A DNA stretch of 64,000 nt from Gamarada debralockiae (taxonomy: Eukaryota; Ascomycota; Leotiomycetes; Helotiales; Hyphodiscaceae): contig NXFV01000911.1 in NCBI GenBank assembly GCA_002803225.1, forward strand, positions 62,001 through 126,000, read 5' to 3'. Shown here in pieces: positions 45,253-55,838 of this stretch (position 1 is the stretch's first letter; the number at the start of each line of letters is the position of its first letter). The position numbers were made by a program, and so were the translations under genes. The notes under the pieces were generated by a model, which saw nothing but the letters and a program-made list of their open reading frames with translations, had not been told where the DNA came from and did not search any database.

Positions 45253-45941
45253 GTGGAGGAAACCTTCAGGCTTCGTCAATGGGCTTGTGGTGCTGGATTT
45301 TTAGCGCGTTTAGCAATGGACACCATGTTGTCTCTTATTGGCGTCGATTCTCTGCCGCATGCAGGTCTTTCGAACAGACGAATTGCGTATAATTTAGTGG
45401 GTACCCGTCCCTCATTGTGAATTGTATAGCGAAACTGACAGATCTAGAGGCTGTGCGATTGCCCAGAGACCGCGAACATTGCCTTCCAGCTCAACGCTGA
45501 ACCCATTGCCGGCCATCAGAGTCTTGATAGGTCACACAACAGCCTTGACGCTTTCAGGTTGATTTGTTAGCTTCGTAGCAATGAATAATACTCGGAGTGT
45601 TGATTGATTGCAAGGCTAAGTCCGTCATTGTTGCTGGATGTCTTGAGGAAGTTTCGATCATTTATTAGTTCGTTCGGCAGCGGCTGCATGCAAGGAAAAA
45701 CTCGTTTTGCGTTAGGCCCTGATGCTGCGGCGAGGCTCAGGCATGTGATGTTTCGTTTCAGGCTAAAGTAGCCGGATCCAAAAACAGAAATCTGGCTGCA
45801 AAAATAATCCTTCGTTCCCAAAAATATCTCTAGCGAGAAATTAACAAGCGGGACTTCGTTCTCCGAGCGGAGAATAGCGGTACTGTAATATCAGGGATCT
45901 ATATGCATATCATCTTCCTTGTTCCCTTTGAATTACTCTCG
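45253..45941. other. Gene-poor stretch
   Basis: No gene is recognised; the ORFs here are short. Confidence 0.4.
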
Positions 45942-46010
45942 CTCCCCCTAAATGATTGTTAAATTTTGGCTGTGCCACCCGCTAAAAATTTAACATTCAT
46001 TTACCGGGAG
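45942..46010. repeat. Inverted repeat, 26-nt arms
   Basis: The left arm is 45942-45967 (core AAATGATTGTTAAATTTT) and the right arm 45984-46010 (core AAAAATTTAACATTCATTT, the near reverse complement). About 23 of 26 positions pair, over a 16-nt loop (ggctgtgccacccgct). It could be a collapsed pair of transposon ends, a MITE remnant, or a hairpin. Confidence 0.7.
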
Positions 46011-46883
46011 TATCCGTCGATATTTTGGGATTATCTGCGAGCTTGCGCGTCTTTTGGGTCGGCTCCCGGCTGCGCGCCTGCGGCGTTAATCTGGGGATAT
46101 GGTTAATGACATCTCTCGTAAGCTCGATAAGCATATGGATCAATTTGTCACGCTTCCTCTTACTGACATCCTTCAATTCTTTGAACCCCTAGCCGCTGGG
46201 CGGCTCCTGGCTAGCTCGGTACCGGGTTATCGCTTCGTCTGGCTGAGATATCCTTGACATGTACTACCGTGAGCCTCATCTTCTTGTCTATTTGCGGTAC
46301 GGCAGTTTAGACGAAAGAGAGCCGCAAGGCTGTGTAATAAATCCTAAGAGTGGGGCCTTCAGCCGACGAGGCCTCTTCTTCCAAGTCTAGTCGTTGGGAG
46401 GATCGAAATCATGTGCAATTCGTTCCTTCTCATGTATGCTTAGTGCCTTTTGCGGGGAAGTCTCTGCAAGTCAAGATGACTCTTTCATTTGTTTCAGCTC
46501 TCCAGGAAAGCACATCGTGTACGATGGTAGATTGGATATTCTATTCACGTCACTCATCGTCGCACGTCATAATACACGCGATATATGATTTTGGAATTTG
46601 AAGCTATTCTGAGAAGTTTCTCCACCATACCAATTTCACCGGCGTAAGGGAATGAGCCACACTTAGCTTCTCGATGCATGTGTAAGTTGCCATCGGAGCC
46701 CGTCAACCAAGTACAAAAAGATGCTTAGACCTCGACATGATCCTCCAGATCCACGATATCTCACAGTCATTCACTCCGCAATCAAGCCTCAAAATCTCTT
46801 CTTTAGATCAAATCTGCCAACGTTCTGTCAATCAAGAATTCCCACGCTTTATAGCAGCAAACCCATCATACTCCATTCCAACC
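46011..46883. other. Intergenic, promoter side of the repeat-peptide gene
   Basis: A GC-rich patch (gctgcgcgcctgcggcg, near 46070) and an imperfect palindrome ctagccgc...gcggct...gctag (about 46190-46215) follow the inverted repeat. No gene is supported. Confidence 0.35.
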
Positions 46884-47276
46884 ATGGCCCCCATCAAATA
46901 CTTCTTCCTCGCTTTCGCCATCTTCCTCCCCTCTATCCTCAGTGCACCACTTCCAACACCCCAAGATATCTCCGGCATTCCCTGCTTCGGATCAACCGAA
47001 GTAGGCTGCGTTCTCACCGAAGACAAACGCGCCGTCGAAGTCGCTACCCGCACACCCATCCCCGAGCCTGAACCAGAACCGCAAGGCATCGTCGGGATTC
47101 CTTGCTTTGGAAAGCTAGAACTTGGGTGCGCACTCACAGAAGATAAACGTGACGTTACGATTGACGAACGTGTTCCGGTTGCCGAGCCTGAACCAGAACC
47201 GCAAGGGATTGTTGGGACACCCTGCTTTGGAAATTCAGAACTTGGATGCCGCTTGACGGAGGATAAGAAGGCTTAG
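46884..47276 (+). CDS. Secreted three-repeat precursor with kexin sites
   Basis: One exon, 130 residues. The ATG at 46884 is chosen because it starts a clear signal peptide (MAPIKYFFLAFAIFLPSILS, then A|PLPTPQD); a longer in-frame start at 46737 buries it. The mature part is three units with an exact 120-nt (40-residue) period, starting at 46974, 47094 and 47214. Each unit has G(I/T)PCFGxxExGCxLTEDK. Units 1 and 2 end in Lys-Arg (47025-47030, 47145-47150), unit 3 in Lys-Lys-Ala-stop. Between units lies an EPEPEPQGIVG spacer. This is the build of kexin-processed repeat precursors: a pro-protein cut at KR, trimmed through Glu-Pro dipeptides, releasing short peptides with one disulfide or other Cys link. 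It differs from the WC..GQ.CW mating pheromone type. I do not recognise a named family. Confidence 0.8.
   Translation: MAPIKYFFLAFAIFLPSILSAPLPTPQDISGIPCFGSTEVGCVLTEDKRAVEVATRTPIPEPEPEPQGIVGIPCFGKLELGCALTEDKRDVTIDERVPVAEPEPEPQGIVGTPCFGNSELGCRLTEDKKA
46974..47270 (+). repeat. Three 120-nt tandem coding repeats
   Basis: The same phase of the GxPCFG motif recurs at 46974, 47094 and 47214. Units 2 and 3 share the run gagcctgaaccagaaccgca, so duplication is fairly recent. The third unit lacks the spacer after its dibasic end. Confidence 0.85.
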
Positions 47277-47681
47277 AAGAAGCCTTGACAGCTGAGATAA
47301 CTTTAGATGAGGTCATGTGATCATGTAAATTCGGAGTACAGATGTTATGGTTTATACCCTGGGAGCTACGACTTTGATGAGCCATGGAGCTGAGATCAAA
47401 GCCTTGCTTGATCGCAATCACTTCAATTGTTCACGCACCATTAATTTCAAACTCGTTGAAATGCAAAACTTGAATGGACTCGCTAGCTATGCTTGAAAAC
47501 TTCAATTTGAAACCATAAATTCCCGCACACCAACACGCAAGTACATAATTTGCACAACTCTCACAATTTCAATCCCGTCTCATCCAGCGTTCCCTGCACC
47601 CGTTCATTACCATACACTGTTGCCACAATCCATTCCTCCTTTATCTCAAGCCACCCTCCTAAACCGCGATCTCCATCGCTG
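47277..47681. other. Convergent intergenic spacer
   Basis: 3' flanks of two convergent genes; nothing recognised. Confidence 0.5.
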
Positions 47682-48890
47682 TCAAACCGCAATGGGTTCC
47701 GGTGCAGCAGGAGCCTTGGCAATCTCCTCTGTCACAACAGGAGCTTCAGCAGCAGGAGCTGGGGTTTCAACCGCAGGGGCGCTTTCAACTGGAGCAGATG
47801 AACTTTCGGCGACCGGTTCCTCGACCTTAGTCTCTTCAACTGGGGCAGGTGTGCTTTCAGCAACTGGCTCCTCAGCTTTCTGTTCCTCGACAACGGGTGC
47901 TGCAGTGTTTTCAACAGGCTCACTCTCAGTCACTGGAGCAGCGGATTCCTCGGACTGTTAGGATCTTAGAGTCAGCAATAATTCTTCCGGAAAGAATTAA
48001 GAGTGCCAGATCTACTTCAGGAGAGGCGAGGTTGAGTTTGTATAGGAAGAAATGAAACAGCGAATACGAACCTTCGACACCTCGGCATTTGGCTCCTCAA
48101 CGACAGGTGCTGGAGCACTCTCGACAGCGGGCTCTTCGGATTTTGATTCCTCGACCTTAGGAGCTTCGGAGGCTGATTCTTGGGTGGTCTCGGCAGCAGA
48201 CTCAGTGGGTGCCGCAGTCTCCCCGGACTATTCAGAATCGCAGTGTTAGCATTGATTGTTTTGGAAATGACTGAGAGTACCGAAACTATTGCGGGGTATA
48301 CGGGGTTAGGAGTTGAACACCCGGATCACGTCATGCAATTCCTGGAAGTGGTCATGGTGAATGAATGAACCGAGAATACGAACCTTGGCTTCTTCAACAG
48401 GTGCGCTGGACTCAACAACCTGATTCTCCTCAATCGGAGCACTTTCTGCTTCTTGGAATTTCACTTCCTTGACTGGGGTAGTCTCCACTGCCTCCGGGAT
48501 GGTCTCTTCGACCTTTGGCTCCTCAGCCTTGATCTCAGAAGCTGGCTCACTGGCGACAGGGGCTGGTTCCTCCGAGGTTTCGACTGGCGCGCTTTCGCTC
48601 TTCAACTCAGGCTCGCCTTCGGTTACGGGCGCAGCTTCCTCAGTCTTCTCCTCGACAGACTCAAGTGGGACGCTAGTCTCCTCGGAGACAGGTGCATCAG
48701 GTACAGCAGAAGGAACGGTGGAGTTCAGAGCATCTTCTCGGGCCTTCAGGCTTGCTTCTCGCTCATTGTGAGCGGCTTCTCGTGCATCAGCTGCAGCCTC
48801 ACGTTGAGCGACGGCGGCTTCCCGGGCAGCGAGTTGAGTTTCACGGTCGTCGGAGGCAACAGGAGCGAGGGGTTGAACGGTGTCTGCCAT
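47682..48890 (-). CDS. Acidic coiled-coil protein of unknown function
   Basis: Exons 48890-48384, 48227-48072 and 47954-47682 sum to 936 nt, 311 residues. After a short start a helical stretch with seven-residue rhythm (ETQLAAREAAVAQREAAADA) forms a likely coiled coil. The rest is low-complexity Glu, Val, Pro, Ser and Ala (PVEETKVEEPVAESSSAPVE) in loose tandem repeats and is surely disordered. There are no membrane segments or known domain. The second and third exons begin alike (SGETAAPTES and SEESAAPVTES) and both introns start with the same gttcgtattc donor context, so an exon-intron unit was duplicated. A structural or septal-pore-type role is possible but not shown. Confidence 0.78.
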
Positions 48891-49034
48891 AATTGACTTG
48901 AGGAGGAGATATATAAATGGATGAAGGAAGGAGGTGATGAGGATCGGAAATATAACTTGGATATTTGAATATTATGAGTAAGAATAGAGAAAGCACGAGG
49001 CTTGAAGAATGCAAAGAAACGGGGTAGAAGTTGG

Positions 49035-49041
49035 ATATATA
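49035..49041 (-). promoter_or_regulatory. TATA-like element of the acidic gene
   Basis: TATATAT on the minus strand lies about 145 nt before the ATG at 48890. A second TATA-like stretch is closer than 30 nt and is less likely to be the core promoter. Confidence 0.35.
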
Positions 49042-50425
49042 ACCACGCGAAGAAGGCGAAGGCACCGACGAGCGGTGAATGCACCTTGGTGTCGTGGGGG
49101 ATTTGCAACAACATTTTGCCATCCGAATCAGAATCACTGCACGTGGTCACAACATCACCTCTTCCGGCGCTTCCTCCACGTCTTGGGCAGTACTGCATCA
49201 TTTCCCCCAATTTTCCCACTCATTCTCATCCATTCAATCTCAATTGAGCCCTCATTCGAGACCGATTCAGTGCCGATACAGCGGTCAAGAAGTCCAATGG
49301 AACAGTTCACACAATTGCAAGTGAGCAGAAAAAGGTCTCGTGCAGCCGTGCACGGAGGATATGGTCCAGTTATAGACGAGGCGAGCGCCACAAAATGATG
49401 AGCATTTTCCAATAGATCAACAATTCGACGAGTCGTCGCCATCTGATGTACAGATGTGACAAGGAACGGTGAGGCAGCGTTGTATTGGTGAGGCGTGCAG
49501 GAACTGCTCCGATGTTGAGACCGTGAGGTTACAGCGATTGCTCGCTACGAAAGCCACAGCACGCGGGCACTGGCCACCCGAATCAGATTTGGAAAATCCC
49601 ACAGCTTCACCATTACGAAGCCAGAACTCCAAATTAACTTTCCAGCACAAGGTCGTTCTCGCAATTGAGCCGACAAACTTGTCTACTTGTAAAACTATCT
49701 GTAAGTATCCATTTCTCGGTGTGACGAGTTCACGTTGCAATAAACTTACCCTGGTTGCGGCGTCATTGACGTATCCGCGTGCCAAAATAAATTTTCTCTT
49801 GGACTCCAAAGGCGCTTATGCAGGGTCTCAATTCATACGCTGGTTTTGAGTAACGTGGCCAGCGTGGGGTGCCAATAACAGCGGTCTGATATGCGGGGTA
49901 TGTCGGATTTGGGTAATTAAGGACCATCAGTTGAGTAGCTCTAAGTACTTCTTAGCGAATTGGAGAACAAGACGAATAAAAAACTTTGCAGACGGATGAA
50001 TTTCACAATAAAAAGAAATTAACGTCTTGGTGATGGGCTGAGTTGAAATCTGGACGTGTTGTGTAAAGTTGATTGAGGAAGGAACCATGATGCGCCTGGG
50101 GCGGACAATCAGCTTCGAATTCGCAGAGGCGCCTAGCAGCACGCCAGTTGCCAGCATCCTTCCCAAAGGAGCAATTAGCTCAAAGCTCTGGCCACTTCAT
50201 CGCGAGGATAAACCAAATGGAAAAATGAAAATTCTGTCCGACTTGGATCTAAAATGGATACTCCTAATTATTTAATGCATCATCCTGGCCCTATCCTGGT
50301 CGTCCACTACCAGCTCCATCTTTTCAGGCAAATAAATAAGGACTCCCATTCCATAGTGTTCCGGTTCTTGAATTTTGAAGCCCGTACTAAGGTACTCTCC
50401 AACTCTCCAATTCCCTCCTCAATCC
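49042..50425. other. Intergenic, nothing supported
   Basis: Opposing ORFs of about 125-130 residues overlap at 49417-49849, neither with a family. CACGTG is at 49140-49145. Confidence 0.4.
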
Positions 50426-50998
50426 TCAAATTATCCACTTGCCTTTTGCAAGAACACCAAACCAAATCCCCAAGAAGCCGGCAACCACACAAAGTATAAT
50501 CACAAACATCCCTATCAGAACCAAACCGCAGATATTAAACCAATCTTTACCCGTTCGTCTAGGTTGAACATCGACTTCGCTCCAATCACATCCTTCTCTT
50601 CCTACACCATCGTCTTTGTTTGCTCTTTGCCGTCCATCACATCCACCTTCAAGATCCCCACCATCCTCAGCCTCGGACGGCTGCCTTCGAACATTCGATC
50701 TTGGGAATGACACTTTTCTTGGCCAGTACGTCTCGCGATGTTTCCGGAGGGGTGCATTGTCCATTTGACTTGAACGACGAGCGCCTGAAGGCATAGGAGG
50801 CGGAATAGCTGTCGGTGAAACGGATTTACTAGACTCACTCACCCAATCTGACTCTCGAGGTTCCCTACTTTCGGCTCTGGGAGGTGGGCTGAGGCAGGAG
50901 CTGAGAGAGAAGTGAATTGGTGGCGGAGATGGCAAGGACTGGGCATCATCAGAACTAGGAAGATTTTGGGTGGATGGTGTTGAGTGCGAACGCGACAT
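50426..50998 (-). CDS. Small single-pass membrane protein, Pro/Ser-rich
   Basis: 190 residues from the ATG at 50998 (MSRSHSTPSTQNLPSSDDAQ). The upstream part of the open frame to 51121 is less likely because the protein style begins at this Met. A long disordered Ser/Pro/Arg region is followed close to the C-terminus by one membrane segment (ICGLVLIGMFVIILCVVAGF) and a very short tail. No domain is known. It shares this plan with the genes at 55281, 61250 and 62605. Location in an internal or plasma membrane with the N-terminus in the cytosol is likely. Confidence 0.65.
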   Translation of the reverse strand: MSRSHSTPSTQNLPSSDDAQSLPSPPPIHFSLSSCLSPPPRAESREPRESDWVSESSKSVSPTAIPPPMPSGARRSSQMDNAPLRKHRETYWPRKVSFPRSNVRRQPSEAEDGGDLEGGCDGRQRANKDDGVGREGCDWSEVDVQPRRTGKDWFNICGLVLIGMFVIILCVVAGFLGIWFGVLAKGKWII

Positions 50999-52109
50999 CT
51001 TGTTTGTGGTGTCCCAGACAGCTGTATTCAGGAAATGCAGAGACGAAAAGAGAAACCTATGCTGGAGGAAGGAGGGTGAGGATATTTCAAGAGTATTGAT
51101 GAAAGGAACTAAAACACACACGGATCCATATGAGAAGAATGGAAAAGACCAAAGGTTTCCGGCCCGGAAAGGAGGTATCTTTTTGGTTGAGCATCCTTTG
51201 TAGATCTGCTTACTACCTCATTTACTCCTATCATTTTGTCCCTTTGAAAGTTTATATGGACTGAAATACTGGACAAAAAGTCACACCATGTATCTGACAG
51301 CTGTGCCGGAATTTTGGAAGCGGATGGAAATGAGAAGCTTTGCGACATGCTTCATTTCTTCTCGATGCCTCCATCCTTTATTAACTCGAGTGACGAAAAG
51401 GTTTCGAAACAGCTCTGGATTCCTTCAGCATGTCCTCGAGAAATTTATAGCGAAGAGGTCTCATACTTCCAGAATACTGTTCTCCATTCAAAAATGAGCT
51501 TCCTTTATTTTCGATGCAGGCAACCCACTCCCCTTTCATGAAAGAAATCAAATATCCACTGTGGGACTGTCTTTTAATCCTTTCGACGGTCACTTCTCCA
51601 CGATGGGTCAAAATCACAGCAGAGCAAGAGACAACACATGGAAGATGCCATCGCCATCCTCTTCACCCCCCGCGCCCGGGGGGGAAGACACTTCAAGCCC
51701 AAGATTCATTCAATGTAAATTTGAGGAATTCGAGCCAGCTTCAGGTGAATGTGCGACTTCCACTCTAACCTTGTGATCACGTGCACCGCTGTCAGAGATG
51801 CAACCAACTCTGGACCCGGGAAACCTTGCAAATGTCCCGAGAATGAGCGAAAGCGATGAGGCACCATTGTCCACAACACTTTCTGTTGTCAGACCATCCA
51901 TTCCCGTATTGGAGTTTAGATGCTTCGCTACTAGGGGCTCTACGTCCTGCAAGATCGCTTGGTTTTATCGCTGAAGACAATGAGAGAATTCGGGCCAGAT
52001 TATCCCCCAACACCCATTTGAGCACCCGCCGCCCCTTGGGCAATGAAGATGCTATGCCCGCAGCCTCCGACCACCGCCATCAACACCGAAGAAGCTGCTG
52101 CTGAGAGTA
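50999..52109. other. Intergenic, nothing supported
   Basis: Short ORFs only. CACGTG lies at 51778-51783, and a GC-rich near-palindrome (ccccccgcgcccgggggggg) near 51665. Confidence 0.4.
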
Positions 52110-52550
52110 ATGAGCAAGTCGACAACGACTCCGTCTGTTGATAACGGAAATGCGAACAACAACCCAATAGCTTCTGACGAGTACGACGCTCCACCCGACG
52201 ATGATGGTAGAGACTACTTTGTCCCTATATCAGACGATTCTTATCCGAGCGGTGGAAATGATGAGGAGACTCCTGCTGACGACGAAGCTGCTGATGACAG
52301 TGGAGCAGAGGAGGAGGACATTGAGGTTCAGAACACCACTGCTTGAACGAATCATTGTGGCTATCGTGATATGAATCCCAGCACTCACAGGAAGAAGATC
52401 ACGAATTTGTTTGATGACAAGCATACACGCGACGAGAGGCAAGAAAAGAGAGCTGCTGAGCAAAGGGCTGAGGCTGCAGAGAAGAAAGCGAAGGAGAAAA
52501 AAGAAGCTGCCGAGAGGCGTAAAGCTAAGTCTAAGTGGGTGAGACATTGA
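52110..52550 (+). pseudogene. Disordered charged protein, frame cut by TGA
   Basis: One frame reads from the ATG at 52110 through an acidic stretch (GGNDEETPADDEAADDSGAE) to TGA at 52344-52346. It then continues in the same frame through MNPSTHRKKITNLFDDKHTR and a Lys/Arg/Glu/Ala helix (EKRAAEQRAEAAEKKAKEKK) to a stop at 52548-52550. No splice pair that removes the TGA was found. It could be a pseudogene, two small genes, or an unresolved exon structure. No family was recognised. Confidence 0.35.
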
Positions 52551-52826
52551 AAATGGTGGGAGGTCAGACGAAGACGGGATATTTTGCAGGGACGAAGGAG
52601 TGGCAGAAGGAGAGAAAGCGTAGGCCGAGACGAAGGTTAAGAAAATTTGTGGTGAAGACGTGTTGGGGGAGAAGATTTCTGGCTAGGAGGAGAAGGGAAA
52701 AGAACGTTGTGAGAAGGGGAAAACGTAAGGGTGAGAAATGAAAACACGCGAGGAGGGGACGGGGAAAATAGGCCACACGGCATCCAGACCGGAAAGGGTA
52801 TAATTCGTATTCGAAGATAGGAGGTA
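52551..52826. other. Spacer with purine-rich tract
   Basis: A strongly purine-rich stretch (GAAGG/AGGAG runs) at about 52600-52745 gives Lys/Arg-rich ORFs by composition only. Confidence 0.4.
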
Positions 52827-54801
52827 TCAGATGTATGAAACAAAAGGTAAGCCTGTCTCCGCCTTCACAATCTCCAGCGCTTGTATGACTTTCTCGTCTT
52901 CATACCTTAATGAACCATCAGCATCATTCAATCCACCACTACAACAGCGAAATTTCACTTACCTGCGACCAACCAATTGCAAACTAACAGGGGCATCCTT
53001 CCACCCCTCCGCCCCAAACTTCTCCCAAAGATCCCAATTGAACTTATCCATTTCATTCCTCGGCTCATAACTCTCCTTCACCTCATCCTTAACCACATCG
53101 ACCTTATCAACAGGAAAAATAAGAGCCGGATAATCCAGTAAATTCCACTGACTCGTATATCCCCACCATTTCGCCGTATCCAACTTCGGCGCCGCGCCGG
53201 GTCCCGCGGGGCACAGAATTACATCAACCATGCCTTCTAGTTGGCCAGTGGGAGAAGTGGACGTGGCGGTCGAGTTCCAGAGGGCGGCGTATTCGGCGCG
53301 GTAGGCGTCGCGTTTGACGCAGGCTTCCCACATGGAATGGATGGTGTGAGATTGCACGTGAGGGTTGTCTTTTAGGATGTGCGTTGTCATTGGGCGGAGG
53401 GGTTCAGCGGATTCGGCGCAGGCAGCTAGCTCTTGGGCACCGCCGTCGGAGAAGTATAGGTTTGCCTGTAGCAAAGTTAATCACTAACCAATGAAGCTCG
53501 GCGTGGGAATTGGAAGTGAAAAAGGGAACGTACGATAAGCTCCCAAGCCAATTCATGTTTATATGGCTTCCATTCCACAATCTCCACGTTGCCCTTCTCT
53601 TTCAACTTGTCTACCACCTGCTTCAACGCTCGCGTAACAGGGGGATGAGGTTTCACTACCCCATCATCCCAAAGTACTGCTACTTTCAGCTTTCTGCCTT
53701 TGAATGCATCCTCTTCCTTCCAAGGAAAAGGTAGCATGGCAGGTTCCTTATACCAAGGTTTCGCATCGATAATGGCTTTGATGAAGAGCTTGCAGCCTTC
53801 GAGACTGGTTGATAGGGGACCGATTGTGGGGACTATTTGTTCGGCGCCAGCCATTGTGGCAGTCCAGCCACCCACAGGTAGGCGGAGGGTTGTTGGTTTC
53901 ATCCCATACAGACCTGTGATATATTAGAGATGGTCTAAGGCTCAAAAGGGTGTATGTACCGTTATTGGCAGCAGGTGAACGAATCGACCCTCCAATATCT
54001 GTACCAATACCCAAACACGATCCGCGGAACCCAATCAGCGCACCCTCTCCTCCCGAACTCCCACCAGAAGTCAACGTAGTATTAAACGGATTCGTCGTAA
54101 CCCTATCCCGAACTCATCAGCATCTCTCATACCCTCTACCACTAACATAAACATACCCATAAATATTACTACTAGTCTCCAAATGCATCAAGCTCTGCGG
54201 CTGCGTAGTCCTAACATGAAACACCGCGCCCGCAGCCTCCAAAATCTGGATAATATGCGCATCCTCAGGACTCGTCCTTCCAACCCAAGCCACGAACCCT
54301 GCATTGTGATCTAAGTCCTTCACTCCAAGATGTTCTTTCACGCTGATGGGTACGCCGTGTAAAGGACCGATCGGTTTTCCGTGTTCTTTGAGGTAGGAAT
54401 CGAGGTAAGCTGCGCGTGTGAGGGCGCGTTCGGGGAGGAGTTCTGTTATGCAGTTGCACTATAGATCGAAGTTAGATTGGTGTGATTTGGAGCTAGAAGG
54501 GGCGATGTACGGCTTTTTGGGCGAGTCCGGCGCGACGGAGGAACGCTTTTGTTACTGTTACTGCGCTGAGCTCTCCCTTTGCGAGATTTTCTGCGAGTTC
54601 TTCCACGGTGCGTTCTGTGATTTTGATCTCTTCTGGTGTGAGCACTTGCTTTGCAATTGGGAGAGTATTTAATGGGATATCAGTGATATCTGGGATTGCG
54701 GGCTCGATGCGGGCAATTGTTGCATCGCGGTAGGCTTGTCGGTCTGCAGCTACTTCTTGCCATGTTGCACCGGAGGCTATTGTGACTGTTGCTGGTGCCA
54801 T
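52827..54801 (-). CDS. Amidase-signature hydrolase (AmdS-like)
   Basis: Six exons: 54801-54511, 54458-54157, 54102-53960, 53913-53534, 53465-52963 and 52905-52827. They sum to 1698 nt, 565 residues, a usual length for fungal acetamidases. The Ser-cisSer-Lys triad is visible: the Lys in [11 protein letters not shown], the cis-Ser and nucleophile region in [15 protein letters not shown], and [15 protein letters not shown] after it. The end FVSYI follows [13 protein letters not shown], as in AmdS-type enzymes. It hydrolyses small amides to acid and ammonia in the cytosol; the exact substrate is not evident. The ends of all introns are canonical (46-68 nt). Confidence 0.93.
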
Positions 54802-55280
54802 TGTGAGTGGTGATGGGAGGGTTGGGTATAGACGGGAAAGAGGAAAGAAAGGAGAAGGGCGTGGATTAAAAAGGGCGTATTGATTGTTATATTCAGGGAG
54901 GCAGAGGACTATCTATTGGAAAGTGGGACATGGATGTCACCAAACTTTTGGTAGAACGTTGAAGGCGGGGGTTGATAAAAGGACGAAAATGACGCCCTTG
55001 TTATCGCGTCGATGTGTTTAGCCGCGCGTGGAAAAGTGGCCGCTGTCATGCCCAAAGCGGAATGTCCTTCCAGGACTCCGTCCCCATCTGAAAGCTCCAG
55101 AGTGGTCTCCAAGGGTCAATGGTCACGTGTGGTACTTCCCCCAAGGGAGCACATTCTTTGTTCAAGAGTTCCATTTCTCATCTTTCTTCGTTCTTTTCGT
55201 CTTATAATCCGTAGTCCATATAACGCCATACCAATCCTAATGCCAAAACGCCATGCCATACCGGGTATCAGAATCTCAAA
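54802..55280. other. Intergenic, amidase promoter
   Basis: Nothing is recognised except CACGTG at 55124-55129. Confidence 0.45.
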
Positions 55281-55838
55281 TCAACACCTTTGCCCGTTGC
55301 ACCCCAACGTCCCCCAATGGAACGCCGTCCCTACACAAGCCACCGTCAATGCTATGAGCAGCATCGCAACAATGAACTTGCAAATCTCCTCCGCCGGACT
55401 CGCATCAACATCGAACTCCCGCACTAAATTCTGCAGCTCCCTCTGGTTCTGATCCTCAATATATAGCTCTTCGTACGGCGGCGGAGGTGGCTGGGAAAGA
55501 TCATGATCGATCGTAATCACAAACGGTTCGTCGCGATACGGCTCTTCTAGTTCCGGCGCGCTCATAATTCGGATGGTAGGTGGAGTTGGTAGGGGAAGGT
55601 GCATAGGCCTTTGTTGTGAGCGGAGATAATCGTGCATTGGCTCGTAGGATGGAGGTAGGTTGTCTGGAGACTTCGGCGAATGATGTTCGTCCATCGCCGG
55701 GTCATCATGATAGGGTATTATGGTGATTTGAGGTACATTTCGCGGTCGGATATCATCGAGAGTAATTGGGAGAGGAGGTAAAGGCTGCGATAGTCGGATT
55801 GTAGGTATCGAGCTTGATCGGCGGCGATGATTCGCCAT
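55281..55838 (-). CDS. Small single-pass membrane protein, PPxY-rich
   Basis: 185 residues in one exon. The N-terminal part is disordered and Pro-rich, with PPxY-type motifs PPSYEP and PPPPYEELY, which in yeast-type adaptors recruit Rsp5/Nedd4 ubiquitin ligases. One membrane segment lies near the end (FIVAMLLIALTVACVGTAF), and the tail HWGTLGCNGQRC has two Cys. The family is not recognised. A role as a ligase adaptor or trafficking protein is inferred from the motifs only. Confidence 0.65.
   Translation of the reverse strand: MANHRRRSSSIPTIRLSQPLPPLPITLDDIRPRNVPQITIIPYHDDPAMDEHHSPKSPDNLPPSYEPMHDYLRSQQRPMHLPLPTPPTIRIMSAPELEEPYRDEPFVITIDHDLSQPPPPPYEELYIEDQNQRELQNLVREFDVDASPAEEICKFIVAMLLIALTVACVGTAFHWGTLGCNGQRC

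Noticed and set aside
46974..47270. Repeats considered as the classic alpha-type mating pheromone
   Set aside because: The core lacks the conserved WC..GQ.CW pattern, and the cysteines are seven residues apart, not five.
48453..48896. Plus-strand ORF of 147 residues over the acidic gene
   Set aside because: Antisense of a low-complexity Glu/Ala coding region; no promoter or similarity.
52600..52745. Lys/Arg-rich ORF that looks like a nuclear protein
   Set aside because: It results from a purine-rich tract and lacks any motif or continuation.
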